64,000 nt of DNA from an uncultured Roseobacter sp. (lineage in GTDB: Bacteria > Pseudomonadota > Alphaproteobacteria > Rhodobacterales > Rhodobacteraceae): positions 62,001 to 126,000 of the forward strand of contig NZ_CANLQB010000005.1 of the NCBI RefSeq assembly GCF_947493125.1, given 5' to 3'. Position numbers and translations under genes: made by a program. The notes below the pieces were generated by a model that had not been told where the DNA came from, made no database searches, and worked only from the letters and a program-made list of their open reading frames with translations. Every line of letters starts with the position of its first letter. The stretch's first letter is position 1. Of this stretch, positions 8,771 through 17,194 are shown one piece after another.

Positions 8771-10933
8771 ATGACCAAACCCCTGCTTCTGACCAGCACG
8801 CTTCTGGCCGGCTTTGCGATGACGCCTGTTCACGCCGAAATGAACTTCAACCGCATTGCCTCCTTCCCTGTGACGGCGAATTTCGACGGTGCAGCGCCCG
8901 ACGAGACCTCGGCCGAGATCATCGACGTGACCGAAGATGGCATGACGCTGGTTTACACCGACAGCCCCGCCGGGGTGATCGGCGTGGTCGACATCACCAA
9001 CCCCGCCGCACCCGCGCCCAGGGGCACGCTGGCCGTCGAGGGAGAACCGACGGCGGTGTCGATCATCGGCAATACCGCCTTTGTCGGTGTGAACACCTCC
9101 GAGAGCTATACCGCTCCTTCCGGTTTCGTTAAGGCGGTCGATTTGGCCGATATGAGCATCACGGCCACCTGCGATCTGGGTGGCCAACCCGACAGCACCG
9201 CGCGGGCCAAGGATGGATCGTTCATTGCGATCGCCATCGAGAATGAGCGGGATGAAGACCTGGGCGATGGCCGCGTGCCGCAGATGCCCGCGGGTGATCT
9301 GGTGATGATCGACGTGGCGGATGGCACGCTGGACTGCGACAGCTTGCGGCGCGCCAGTCTGACCGGTCTTGCCGAAGTGGCTGGCGAGGATCCGGAACCC
9401 GAGTTTGTCGACATCAACGGTCTGGGCGAGGTCGTCGTAACCCTGCAGGAGAACAACCACATCGCGGTCGTGTCGAAAGATGGCCTCATTCTATCCCATT
9501 TCTCGGCTGGCGCGGTCGATCTGGAGGGCATCGACACCAAGGATGACCGCGCGGCGCTCACTTTCGACCAGAGCCAGCCCGGGCGGCTGCGTGAGCCCGA
9601 CGGCGTGCAGTGGATTGACGACAGCCACTTTGCCATCGCCAACGAAGGCGACATGGACGGCGGCTCCCGTGGGATGACCGTATTCCACAAGGACGGCACG
9701 CTGGTCTGGGAAAGCGGCGTGACGCTGGAGCACGCGATTGTGCAGATCGGCCACTACCCGGACAAGCGGTCCGACAGCAAAGGGGTTGAGCCGGAAGGCA
9801 TGGAGTTCGGCGCCTTCGACGGCACACCGTATGTCTTCGTGATGGCCGAACGCGCCTCTGTCGTGGCGGTCTACGACGTGACCGATCCGACTGCGCCGGT
9901 GCTGAAACAACTGCTGCCTTCCGGCATCTCCCCCGAAGGTGCCGTGGCGATCCCCGAACGCGGGCTTTTGGCGACAGCGAACGAATTCGATGGGTTTGAA
10001 GACGGTGCGGCGCGCGCGCATGTGATGCTGTATCAATACGCGGATGGACCCGCGTCTTACCCGCATCTGACGTCGGAAGCGATGGATACGCTGACCGGTT
10101 GGGGCGCGCTCTCGGGTATGGTGGCGGATGCGGATGGCATGATTTATGCGGTCTCTGACAGCTTCTACGGCTACCAACCGCGCATCTTCAAGATAGATCC
10201 CGGCCGCCACCCCGCACGGATCATTGAGGCGATTGACGTGACCCGCAACGGCATGCCCGCCCAGAAGATCGACATGGAGGGCATTGCTCTCGATGGCGAA
10301 GGTGGCTTCTGGATCGCCTCGGAAGGTCGCACAGATCGGGTCATCCCCCATGCGCTCTATCATCTTGGACCTGACGGCCAGATCAAAGACGAAATCGGCC
10401 TGCCGCCGGAGCTCCTCTCCGTCGAAACGCGCTTTGGCTTCGAGGGCATCACCAAGGTCGGCGACACCCTGTGGATGCCGGTCCAGCGTGAGTGGAAAGA
10501 CGACCCCAAGGATCATGTGAAACTCGTCGCATACAACCTCGAAACGGAGGAGTGGAGCGCCGTGCTCTATCCCAAGGCCGCGCCGGAGAAAGGCTGGGTC
10601 GGTCTCAGTGATATGACCGCCTACGGTGATCACGTCTATATCGTGGAGCGTGACAACCAGCATGGGCCGGAGGCGGTCACAAAGAGGATCTACTCAGTTC
10701 CGCTGTCTCAGATGACCCCCGCGCCCCTCGGCTCGGAGTTGCCGGTGGTCACGAAGACGCTGGTCCGTGACCTGATCCCGGATCTGACGTCGACCGGTGG
10801 CTATGTGCTCGACAAGGTCGAGGGTCTGGCCATTATGGCGGATGGGACGGCCTGGGTCTCAACCGACAATGATGGTGTCGATGATCACTCCGGTGAGACC
10901 ATGTTCTTCAGCATAGGCCCGATCGGAAAATAA
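8771..10933 (+). CDS. Secreted beta-propeller protein with phytase-like esterase domain
   Basis: 720 aa with a Sec signal peptide (residues 1-22, ending HAE). Residues 25-430 read as a repeated beta-propeller (VGVVDITNPAAPAPRG, VVAVYDVTDPTAPVL), similar to choice-of-anchor/alkaline-phosphatase-like propellers; residues about 440-720 match the 'esterase-like activity of phytase' family (GMVADADGMIYAVSDSFYGYQPRIFKID, KIDMEGIALDGEGGFWIASE). The exact substrate is uncertain. GGAG precedes the ATG. A Pho-box-like element upstream and a decayed phosphonate locus downstream both point to phosphorus scavenging, though this is inference. Confidence 0.82.
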   Translation: MTKPLLLTSTLLAGFAMTPVHAEMNFNRIASFPVTANFDGAAPDETSAEIIDVTEDGMTLVYTDSPAGVIGVVDITNPAAPAPRGTLAVEGEPTAVSIIGNTAFVGVNTSESYTAPSGFVKAVDLADMSITATCDLGGQPDSTARAKDGSFIAIAIENERDEDLGDGRVPQMPAGDLVMIDVADGTLDCDSLRRASLTGLAEVAGEDPEPEFVDINGLGEVVVTLQENNHIAVVSKDGLILSHFSAGAVDLEGIDTKDDRAALTFDQSQPGRLREPDGVQWIDDSHFAIANEGDMDGGSRGMTVFHKDGTLVWESGVTLEHAIVQIGHYPDKRSDSKGVEPEGMEFGAFDGTPYVFVMAERASVVAVYDVTDPTAPVLKQLLPSGISPEGAVAIPERGLLATANEFDGFEDGAARAHVMLYQYADGPASYPHLTSEAMDTLTGWGALSGMVADADGMIYAVSDSFYGYQPRIFKIDPGRHPARIIEAIDVTRNGMPAQKIDMEGIALDGEGGFWIASEGRTDRVIPHALYHLGPDGQIKDEIGLPPELLSVETRFGFEGITKVGDTLWMPVQREWKDDPKDHVKLVAYNLETEEWSAVLYPKAAPEKGWVGLSDMTAYGDHVYIVERDNQHGPEAVTKRIYSVPLSQMTPAPLGSELPVVTKTLVRDLIPDLTSTGGYVLDKVEGLAIMADGTAWVSTDNDGVDDHSGETMFFSIGPIGK

Positions 10934-11062
10934 TACCGCTTAATCCCAAGGCATTGGTGGCGTCTCACGGATTTAATGTGCGGCGCCGTCAATCTTTGAA
11001 TGACAGATCTGTAATCGGCCCGGTATTCTGCAGCCACAGAATCGCATGGGTCGGGGGATGTC

Positions 11063-11269
11063 ATGAAGCACGAGACCATTTCTGAAACGAAGGTGGCCCA
11101 CAGTATTCTCGGTCTGGACGACAACGACATAACGTCGTTTGTGCGCCGGTGCATGAAAGACAGATCGCTGAGTAAGTTGGTTTCGAGTTTGAACGACGAA
11201 TTGTTGTTCGGGACAACGTCGGAGCGAGACGACGCCAAAAGAGCGCTGAACCGTCTGGGCTTTCTCTAA
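11063..11269 (+). CDS. Small hypothetical protein
   Basis: 68 aa beginning with ATG after a GGGGGATGTC purine-rich site. The sequence is mixed, mildly charged and probably helical (DDNDITSFVRRCMKDRSLSKLVSSLNDELLFG) with no membrane segment and no motif that I recognise. It stands alone between the phytase-like gene and the decayed phn region. Codon use looks coding-like but the gene is short, so it may be spurious. Confidence 0.5.
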   Translation: MKHETISETKVAHSILGLDDNDITSFVRRCMKDRSLSKLVSSLNDELLFGTTSERDDAKRALNRLGFL

Positions 11270-12211
11270 ACCTGTCGCTTAGGAGGCCGATCCGGTTCTT
11301 TCGACGGTGCGCGGACAGACTTGCTGAGGTTTGCGGCCGCAGTTTGCAGAGCTTTCTAACTTTAACGGTCCAAGTTGTCATAAGGCAGGTCCGACCAACG
11401 CGCTTACAGCCAGCAACTGAGCGATTGTCAAAGTCTCCAAATCTTCAATCAGTTCAACCGGTACAGCGGACAAATGTGGTGCGCAGTACACTGCACAGCA
11501 CTTCGGACTTTCGCTGATCCGTCGCGATCATGTTGAACACGTTTCCAGCTACGCGGATGAATGCGCGATTTTGGATCGACGGGCCAAGGTTAGACGTCCC
11601 GTCGGCCTCAAGACCAGGTGCTTAGGGACCAACGACGAGTTTCCGGTGGCGGCCAGAGGATGCAGAGATCGCTCTTGCAGGCCAGCCTGGTCCATCGCTC
11701 GACCTGATGAATGTTCAAGCGCCGATGTGCACCATCAGCCGTTGGCTTTGCTTTGGTTTCCTTCCGCCGGACGAGCAAAATCTTGAGGCGATCCTGAAGA
11801 TCTCTGTTCGGCTAGCGCTCATCTTGGAGGTCCGTCCGGTGCCAGCTGGATCGGCGACCATTGCGCATCAGACCCGAGACCAAGCTTCACCCCTGCGTTC
11901 AGGTGGCCTCGCTGTTCGCGTTTGACGCGTCTCTGCCTCTGGCGTCTGCCGGGTGCTGGACGGCCCCGAAAATTGGGACAGGCCGCGACTGTGGACTGAT
12001 CGGCCAACCGCACCGACCCCAGATCCATAGTGTCTTGCAGCGTGAGCGGAGCATGCTTCATCGAAAAATCGCAGCTCCGAGGGTCGGTTTCACTAGCTCG
12101 TGCAGAAGAAGGCGAGAGCACCACGACGGTCTGGGCATTATTGCTTTGGATGTGCGTTCACAGCCCCTAACTGCGATCAAAGAAACTGTGTCGACTGAAA
12201 AGCGAAGTAAG
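11270..12211. other. Gene-poor stretch, no recognisable gene
   Basis: About 940 bases with frequent stops in all frames and lower GC than its surroundings. I found no long reading frame, tRNA, or recognisable protein fragment. Because it borders the phnF remnant it is probably eroded coding sequence from the same decayed phosphonate locus, perhaps transport genes, but nothing here proves that. Confidence 0.5.
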
Positions 12212-12640
12212 TCAGTCCGGCGTATCGAGTGTGAGCGTCACCCTATCACCGACGAACCAGGTGCGTCCCTACTCAACGGAAGTCCCGTCGAGGTCTGCAT
12301 TGACCCCAACGGATCGCAGGATCGGCTCGCCCTCTTCCATCCGCAGCAATCCCGCCTGCGTCGCCGCGGTCCGCTTGCCGATGGGTAATCTGTGGGGGAG
12401 CCCATGACGAAGACGCCCGCGCCACGACGCGCGATGATCCAGCCCTGTGAGCCCATAGGCGACAGCGCGTTCCGGACCGTGTGGCGGTTCACACCGAAAC
12501 GTTATGACAGGGCGGCTTCGGTGGGCAGCTTGTCTCCGGTTGTGGAGACCCCATCGGCAATCTCTGTACTCGGCGTGATGCTGATGGCGCGCCAGACCGG
12601 CGTCTTTTTGTCTGCTGGCTCGGCACGGCGCGAGATACAT
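12212..12640 (-). pseudogene. phnF: phnF remnant (GntR/UTRA phosphonate regulator), disrupted
   Basis: On the minus strand the GntR helix-turn-helix reads clearly: TGDKLPTEAALS, a TAA stop, then RFGVNRHTVRNAL and ARRGAGVFV in the same frame, so the stop replaces one residue of the helix-turn-helix linker. After PTDYP the frame shifts, and the UTRA domain continues as IGKRTAATQAGLLRMEEGEP, ILRSVGVNADLDG, then a TAG and GRTWFVGDRVTLTLDTPD to a TGA at 12212. Two nonsense codons, one frameshift and internal loss make it nonfunctional. Intact PhnF represses phosphonate-use genes. The 5' limit is approximate. Confidence 0.85.
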
Positions 12641-12741
12641 ACGGGTCTTGGGACTGTATCGGGCGGTGTTCTTGAATTTATTTGTATAGTTATCAATATC
12701 GTGGACGATCACTCGATCAGGAATTCTGTGCCAGCTTACGG

Positions 12742-13132
12742 GTGAACGCGCCCGCGGGCCGTCTGCCAGCACTTTGGGGCGCTGTGATTTTTGCACTGGA
12801 ACACCGCAGGCTGCGCGGCCCCAAGAGCAGGCCAGGCCGGTCCAAGGTGGTTCCGGCGCGGCAGGGGCGCCGTTCTGTCTGGGCGAATTGAAGGTCACCC
12901 GCCATGCCACACAGCTCGCACGCGGTGTGGTCGGCCATAGTTCCGGCCGGAAATGCGACACGCTGAAGTCCGGGGCGGCTGCGCAGATCGGTGCGCTGAT
13001 GCAGACTGACGCGACCGCGGATGCGCGCCGAGCTATTCTGCTGCCGCTGGCTAAGGACACCAAGGTAGGGACAGGAAAGAAGAGCGCCAAATCGCCCGCC
13101 AGCGGCAACGTCTCAAATCTTTCGTCGAATAA
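12742..13132 (+). pseudogene. phnG: phnG remnant (C-P lyase subunit), disrupted
   Basis: Divergent from the phnF remnant. Fragments recognisable as PhnG: AGRLPALWGAV, RRLRGP, then in another frame GGSGAAGAPFCLGELKVTRH (the PhnG core 'GGTGAPFNLGEMTVTR'), GVVGHSSGRK and GALMQTDATADARRAI. A possible third-frame C-terminus ends at TAA 13130-13132. At least one, probably two frameshifts separate these parts. PhnG is a structural subunit of the carbon-phosphorus lyase core. Confidence is high for the central part and lower for both ends. Confidence 0.75.
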
Positions 13133-13361
13133 CGACCGACGCACTCGGCCAAGATCACCTGCAGATTTGAGGTTGTGCCGTGTCGTCCGTGCAGGCCTGA
13201 CGCGATGGACATATGGCGTCCCACGCTGGAAAGCTGTGGCTCTGCGCCCGCCATGGTGGTTTGCGCAAAACGCGTTTCCAAGTTCGAGTGGCGGACGCTG
13301 GAGCGCAACGACCGGACACTGTTGCATCATTATGCGCGCGGCCCGTCAAACCTGATGGAGT

Positions 13362-13374
13362 GGATGGCTCCTGC
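13362..13374 (+). repeat. IS left subterminal inverted repeat
   Basis: GGATGGCTCCTGC, the inverted match of the repeat at 14732-14744 with one mismatch at the fifth base. Confidence 0.75.
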
Positions 13375-13437
13375 TCCAACCGGCGTCGCAATGCGCCATA
13401 GTGCAGTTGTCATGACTGCCATGAGAGGAGCCACCCA

Positions 13438-14502
13438 ATGCAGCTCACGGCAATTAGCATAGATCTCGCCAAGAACAACTTTCAGGTCTAGGGCATCGTT
13501 GAAAATGGCGATGTTGTTTTCAATCGCGCGATAAGGCGGGCGCAGTTTTTGGCTTTCTTTGAAGACCTTCGGGCTTCCTTGGTGGGAATGGAAGCTTGCA
13601 GTTCGAGCCACTACTGGGCGCGCCAATTGAGCGCTCTCGGGCATGACGTCCGTTTGTTCCCGACCAATTATGTGAAGCTTAACGTCAAGCGCGGCAAATC
13701 TGATGCCGCCGATGTCGAAGCGATCTGCGAAGCCGTGACACGCCCGACCATGCGGTTTGTTCCAATCAAAACGGAAGAGCAACAAAGCGTCCTGTTCCTT
13801 CATCGCGCGCGTGACCTCATCGTTCGCCAGCGCACTCAGATCAGCAACATGTTGCGCGGTCTGCTCGCCGAGTTTGGAATTGTGATTGCCCAAGGCATTG
13901 GCAGCGCCGTGAAATTTGCAAAGGATGTGCTGGACAACGACTGCCCAGACATTCCCGAAGTTGCAGCCGATGTGTTGATAAATTTGAGCAACCAACTCGT
14001 GGCTCTGCACTTGCGGATCTGTCGGTACGAAATGCGTATGCGCCTTCAGGCGAGACAGGACCCGCGGGTAATGTTGCTTCGGACGATACCAGGTGTCGGT
14101 CCGGTGACAGCTTCAGCCATAGCGGCAACAATCGGTGATGCGCGCCGGTTCAAGAACGGTCGCGAGTTCGCTGCATGGCTTGGTCTGACGCCGCTCAACC
14201 GATCCAGCGGTGGTAAAGAGAGGTTGGGCAGGATCTCGAAGATGGGTGATCGATATCGTCGACGCCTCTTGCTCACAGGAATGACAGCTCGGCTGCGACA
14301 GATGACCGAGAATCCAGATCGTGTCGACGCATGGGCCATCGGACTGCTTGAGCGCAAGCCGACCCGGCTTGCGGCCGTGGCGATGGCCAACAAAACCGCA
14401 TGGATCGTATGGGCCGTCTTGACGAGGAACAAATACGACCGCCCGCACTACGCCAGAAGCAAAGGAAAAGAATACCGATACAGCAAGACCACAACGAGTT
14501 GA
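13438..14502 (+). pseudogene. IS110-family DEDD transposase interrupted by a nonsense codon
   Basis: From ATG 13438 the frame reads MQLTAISIDLAKNNFQV, then TAG at 13489-13491 (codon 18), then continues intact to TGA at 14502, 354 aa in all. RuvC-like DEDD residues are D9 (SIDLAKN), E52 (VGMEAC), D89 and D92 (KSDAADVEA); the C-terminal Transposase_20 part has IPGVGPVTASAIAATIGD and the conserved serine in NRSSGGKERLGRISKMG. Apart from the stop all key residues survive, so the lesion looks recent. A downstream start could give an N-truncated protein lacking D9, which would be inactive. Confidence 0.88.
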
Positions 14503-14731
14503 TGGCGCACAGTCAACCCGCCAACCATGACACCCCGTCGAATCTCCGGGACACAAAGCTGTCCGAGAAGCTGTATGGGACTTGGTCTGCGGAAACCATA
14601 AGGGCCAGCGGCCACATGCGCCGTGCAAGCAGGCCCCTCTCGGCAGATTTGCTATGCAAATCGCCTGCCGGGCAATGGGAACACATGTCTGCTTCTGACC
14701 AGTGCCAACTCATTCAAATACGTCTTGCTAT
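14503..14731 (+). ncRNA. Candidate IS1111-type bridge/seek RNA region
   Basis: 230 noncoding bases lie between the transposase stop and the right subterminal repeat. In IS1111-group elements this is where the guide RNA that pairs target and donor DNA is encoded. Local self-complementarity is visible (CTCTCGGCAGATTTGC and GCAAATCGCCTGCCGGG around 14637-14673, with GCAAAT/ATTTGC pairing). The assignment rests on position and family knowledge; no covariance model was run and transcription is unproven. Confidence 0.4.
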
Positions 14732-14744
14732 GCAGGAGCAATCC
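14732..14744 (-). repeat. IS right subterminal inverted repeat
   Basis: GCAGGAGCAATCC, complementary to the left repeat at 13362-13374 in 12 of 13 positions. Confidence 0.75.
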
Positions 14745-14747
14745 GCG

Positions 14748-15123
14748 CAAGGCTGTCGTGGAGGGCGGCAATGAGGAAGATCTCTTGGTGACCCGGGATG
14801 TCCGGCACTCAAGCGAAATCCGCAGCGGCGCAATCAACCGGCGGCAACAGGGCGAGACTGCCAAGGACTGTATCTCCAATCGCGTCGCTGCCTTTTTCGG
14901 CGAGATGCAACACCCGGTACAGATCGCGCGGGCTTTCGCGCATGCCAAATTGGCGTACTGGGCCATCCAACTGCGCCCCTGAACCGGGCTCTCATGCTGT
15001 AGCTTATCAGAGTCGCCCGGACGGGTGGAACGGCGATCCAGGGGATGTTCCACGAAGCAGAGGCGCGCCGAGAGGTCCGAGGCCGCAGTGTCGGCGGCCC
15101 GAGTCCTGCGCCGAAGGTGGTGT
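14748..15123 (+). pseudogene. phnL: phnL remnant (C-P lyase ABC-type subunit), strongly decayed
   Basis: Short fragments in changing frames resemble the second half of PhnL: FGEMQHPVQIARAFAHA (compare the ABC signature region 'SGGEQQRVNIARGFAH'), EPGSH in the place of the Walker B 'DEPTAS', and GTAIQGMFHEAEARREV near the C-terminus. The last fragment ends with a TGA one base before the phnN start, the tight spacing usual for phn genes. Each fragment alone is weak; order and position before phnN make the call plausible. Confidence 0.5.
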
Positions 15124-15124
15124 G

Positions 15125-15611
15125 ATGCCAGGGCGTCTCATCGCTGTGGTTGGCCTCCCAGGCGTGGGCAAGGATACGGTGATTGACGCGCTGTGTCGCG
15201 CGCGGCCCACTGTGTACCGCGGGAAGCGGGTCATCACACGTCCCAGCGCAGGGCGGGTGCGTTCCTTCTGTCCTGGGGCGCGCATGACCTGCCCTATGGC
15301 GTTCCGCGCAGCGTTCTGGGCGTGCTCGACCGCGGACAGGACGCGCTGGCCAATCTGTCGCGGCGCGTTCTGCAAGAGGCGCAGCAAAGCGTACCGGCGC
15401 TTGACATGATCTGGCTGATGGCGGCGCCGGAGGTGCCCGCCCGGCGTCTGGCCGACCGCGGCGTGAAACCACCGCAGATATCGCAAAACGCTTGGCGCGC
15501 GGCGCCGCTGACCCGCCTGAGGGCTTCACCCTTACTCAGGTGCGCAATGATCGCCCGCTGGAGGATGCGGTCGCGGAGATCGAAGCGCTTTACTTTCCGG
15601 AAAGGGTATAA
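15125..15611 (+). pseudogene. phnN: phnN remnant (ribose 1,5-bisphosphate phosphokinase), frameshifted
   Basis: The N-terminus MPGRLIAVVGLPGVGKDTVI carries a P-loop, followed by RGKRVITRPSAG. About 25 residues are then missing and the frame changes to GAFLLSWGAHDLPYGVPRSV, LANLSRRVLQEA and APEVPARRLADRG; a second frameshift leads to TADIAKRLARGAADPPEGF, VRNDRPLEDAVAEIEALYFP and TAA at 15611. All blocks fit PhnN in order. Intact PhnN makes PRPP in the C-P lyase pathway. The end overlaps the convergent DUF1045 gene. Confidence 0.85.
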
Positions 15612-16255
15612 CGGTGGAGTTCCTCGAACATATCCCCGTCGCGCTCGCCTACCAGCGTCAGGCTGTCGATCGGAAAGGGCCGCGGCGGAATGTCTCCGAA
15701 ATGCGTGTTGGCGTCGGCCAGAACCTTGCCGATCATCTCGGATGGGAGCGGGCCGCTGAGCGTCATGTGGAACTTGAACGCCTCCATCACGTAAGGGTAG
15801 CCCCAGCGCGCGAGGTTCTCCTTCTGCATCGGCGTAAGACGCGACTGATGGCGTTTGGCGAGGTCGGCCTCGGTCGGTGGTGCGCGGAAAGCATCGAGTT
15901 CCTTCACCACGGTCGCGGCAAGGTGCGCCAGATCGCGTGCGTCGCCCGTGGGCGTCAGAGCAATGAAGGAGCCGATCCGCGACAGTGTCAGACCGTCGAG
16001 CGCTACGGGCGCAATCCGGGCGCTGAGCGCGCTCAGCGCCTCTTGCAGGTCTGCAACACCGGTGCCCTCGGCCAGCCGGAACGGCGGCTTGATCGTGCCA
16101 TGAAAGCCATATCTGCGCGGCCGTTTCGTCACCGCATCGTCGGGGCTCCCCACGGGTGTCCCGGTCGCGATGTCCCAGCCCAGCCAAGCCGCGCCGGCGT
16201 CTGCAAAGGGGCCCGCGCGCGGTGTGAAATAGACCCCGTACCGCGTATGGCTCAT
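15590..16255 (-). CDS. DUF1045 phosphonate-operon protein (2H phosphoesterase fold)
   Basis: 221 aa from ATG 16255; an ATG at 16279 is in frame but only the shorter start gives the usual MSHTRYGVYFTP opening. Two HxT/S-type motifs, FHGTIKPPF (around residue 55) and FKFHMTLSG (around 168), mark the 2H phosphoesterase superfamily, and DUF1045 proteins are standard members of phn operons. The reading frame is complete even though its neighbours phnN and phnM are broken. Whether it still has a role is unknown; a fresh orphan that has not yet decayed is the simplest view. Confidence 0.85.
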   Translation of the reverse strand: MSHTRYGVYFTPRAGPFADAGAAWLGWDIATGTPVGSPDDAVTKRPRRYGFHGTIKPPFRLAEGTGVADLQEALSALSARIAPVALDGLTLSRIGSFIALTPTGDARDLAHLAATVVKELDAFRAPPTEADLAKRHQSRLTPMQKENLARWGYPYVMEAFKFHMTLSGPLPSEMIGKVLADANTHFGDIPPRPFPIDSLTLVGERDGDMFEELHRYTLSGK

Positions 16256-16306
16256 GCCCAACCCTTTCTCGTTACGCATAGATTTTCATGTTAGGTTAGC
16301 ACGCCC

Positions 16307-16994
16307 ATGACATCCCGAACCATCTTCGCCAATGCCAAAGTTATTCTGCAGGACGAGTTGATCACTGGCATGGTGACAATATCCGATGGCCTGATCACGC
16401 GCATCGACACGGGGCCGACATCCGCCGCCGACACCATCGACTTCGAGATCCATGCGCTGTGCCTGACCCAACTGCGTGCGCGGCTTGGCGACCGGCATGA
16501 ACGGGCGACTGTCGCGGGGGCACAGCGGTATGGCGCGACGCTGGCAAGCCATGACGATGCAACCATCGGCCAGGCACAGGCCTCGGCGGCCCACGGGGCG
16601 AGCGTGGCCGAGTGTCCAACCACATTGGAGGCCGCAACTGCCTGTCGTGACAGGGAAATCTGGATCATCATGGGGGCTCCGAACCTGGTGTGGGGCGGCT
16701 CGCCCTCCGGCAATGTGGCGGCGCGCGATCTGGCGCAGTAGCGCCTTCTCGACATCCTGTCATCGGACTATGTGCCCGCGGCGCTGATGAAAGGTGCTGT
16801 CCAGCTGGGCACGCTCTGGGAGGATATGGCGCGGTGGGCTCGCCACGGTCACGGCGAACTCCGCAGCAGGCAGCCACTTGGTCGACCGGGGACGCATCGA
16901 GACGGGCCTGCGGGCTGATCTCGTCCGGTTTCGTGTTGTGAAAGACACGCCGATTCTGCGCGGGGTCTGGTCACACGGGGCGCGTGGGAGCTAG
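16307..16994 (+). pseudogene. phnM: phnM remnant (phosphonate triphosphate diphosphatase), deleted and frameshifted
   Basis: The N-terminus TIFANAKVILQDELITGMVT is normal for PhnM, but the metal-binding first part is deleted: the sequence jumps to the middle domain (ASHDDATIGQAQASAAHG, ECPTTLEAA, MGAPNLVWGGSPSGNVAA). A TAG at 16739 precedes RLLDILSSDYVPAALMKGAV, and after a frameshift the tail reads GLATVTANSAAGSHL, DRGRIETGLRADLVR, RGVWSHGARGS. Roughly 150 of ~380 residues are missing. It is divergent from the DUF1045 gene, a common phn arrangement. Confidence 0.88.
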
Positions 16995-17040
16995 CACCCT
17001 CGTCAGAACACCGGAGCCTCCCCTCCGAGATGTCCCTCCC

Positions 17041-17093
17041 GGCGGGAACCGCCGGGCAGCGCCCGCCCCCCTTCGATGGGGGGAAGGGCGCTT
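17041..17093 (+). repeat. 53-nt palindromic intergenic element, copy A
   Basis: GC-rich element containing GCCGGGCAGCGCCCG, a C-run, TCGAT, a G-run and GGGCGCTT, which can fold into a long hairpin. The same element occurs at 36618-36668 (reverse orientation) and 52099-52151. It lies between the phnM remnant and the quinone reductase gene. Confidence 0.75.
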
Positions 17094-17194
17094 GGCCCCT
17101 TCCGGCCAGGCGTTCCGGCGAAGCTGCGCATTCCACTTGCACATCTGCGTCCGCTCTGGCCTGATCCGCGCGAGCAACCAGCAAGAGGCAGATC

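Larger units (their letters stand above)
13355..14747 (+). mobile_element. IS110-family element, IS1111-type organisation
   Basis: Defined by a DEDD transposase gene and by subterminal inverted repeats at 13362-13374 and 14732-14744 (12 of 13 positions match). IS1111-group elements carry such subterminal repeats a few bases inside their ends, with the long noncoding stretch downstream of the transposase gene; both are seen here (230 bases after the stop). Outer boundaries are set by analogy (about 7 bases outside the left repeat and 3 outside the right), so they could be off by several bases. It sits inside the decayed phn locus. Confidence 0.75.

Noticed and set aside
12269-13330. A 353-codon minus-strand frame over the phnF/phnG remnants
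   Set aside because: Only its last 60 residues resemble PhnF; the rest is antisense to phnG fragments, so it is a chance fusion of decayed sequence.
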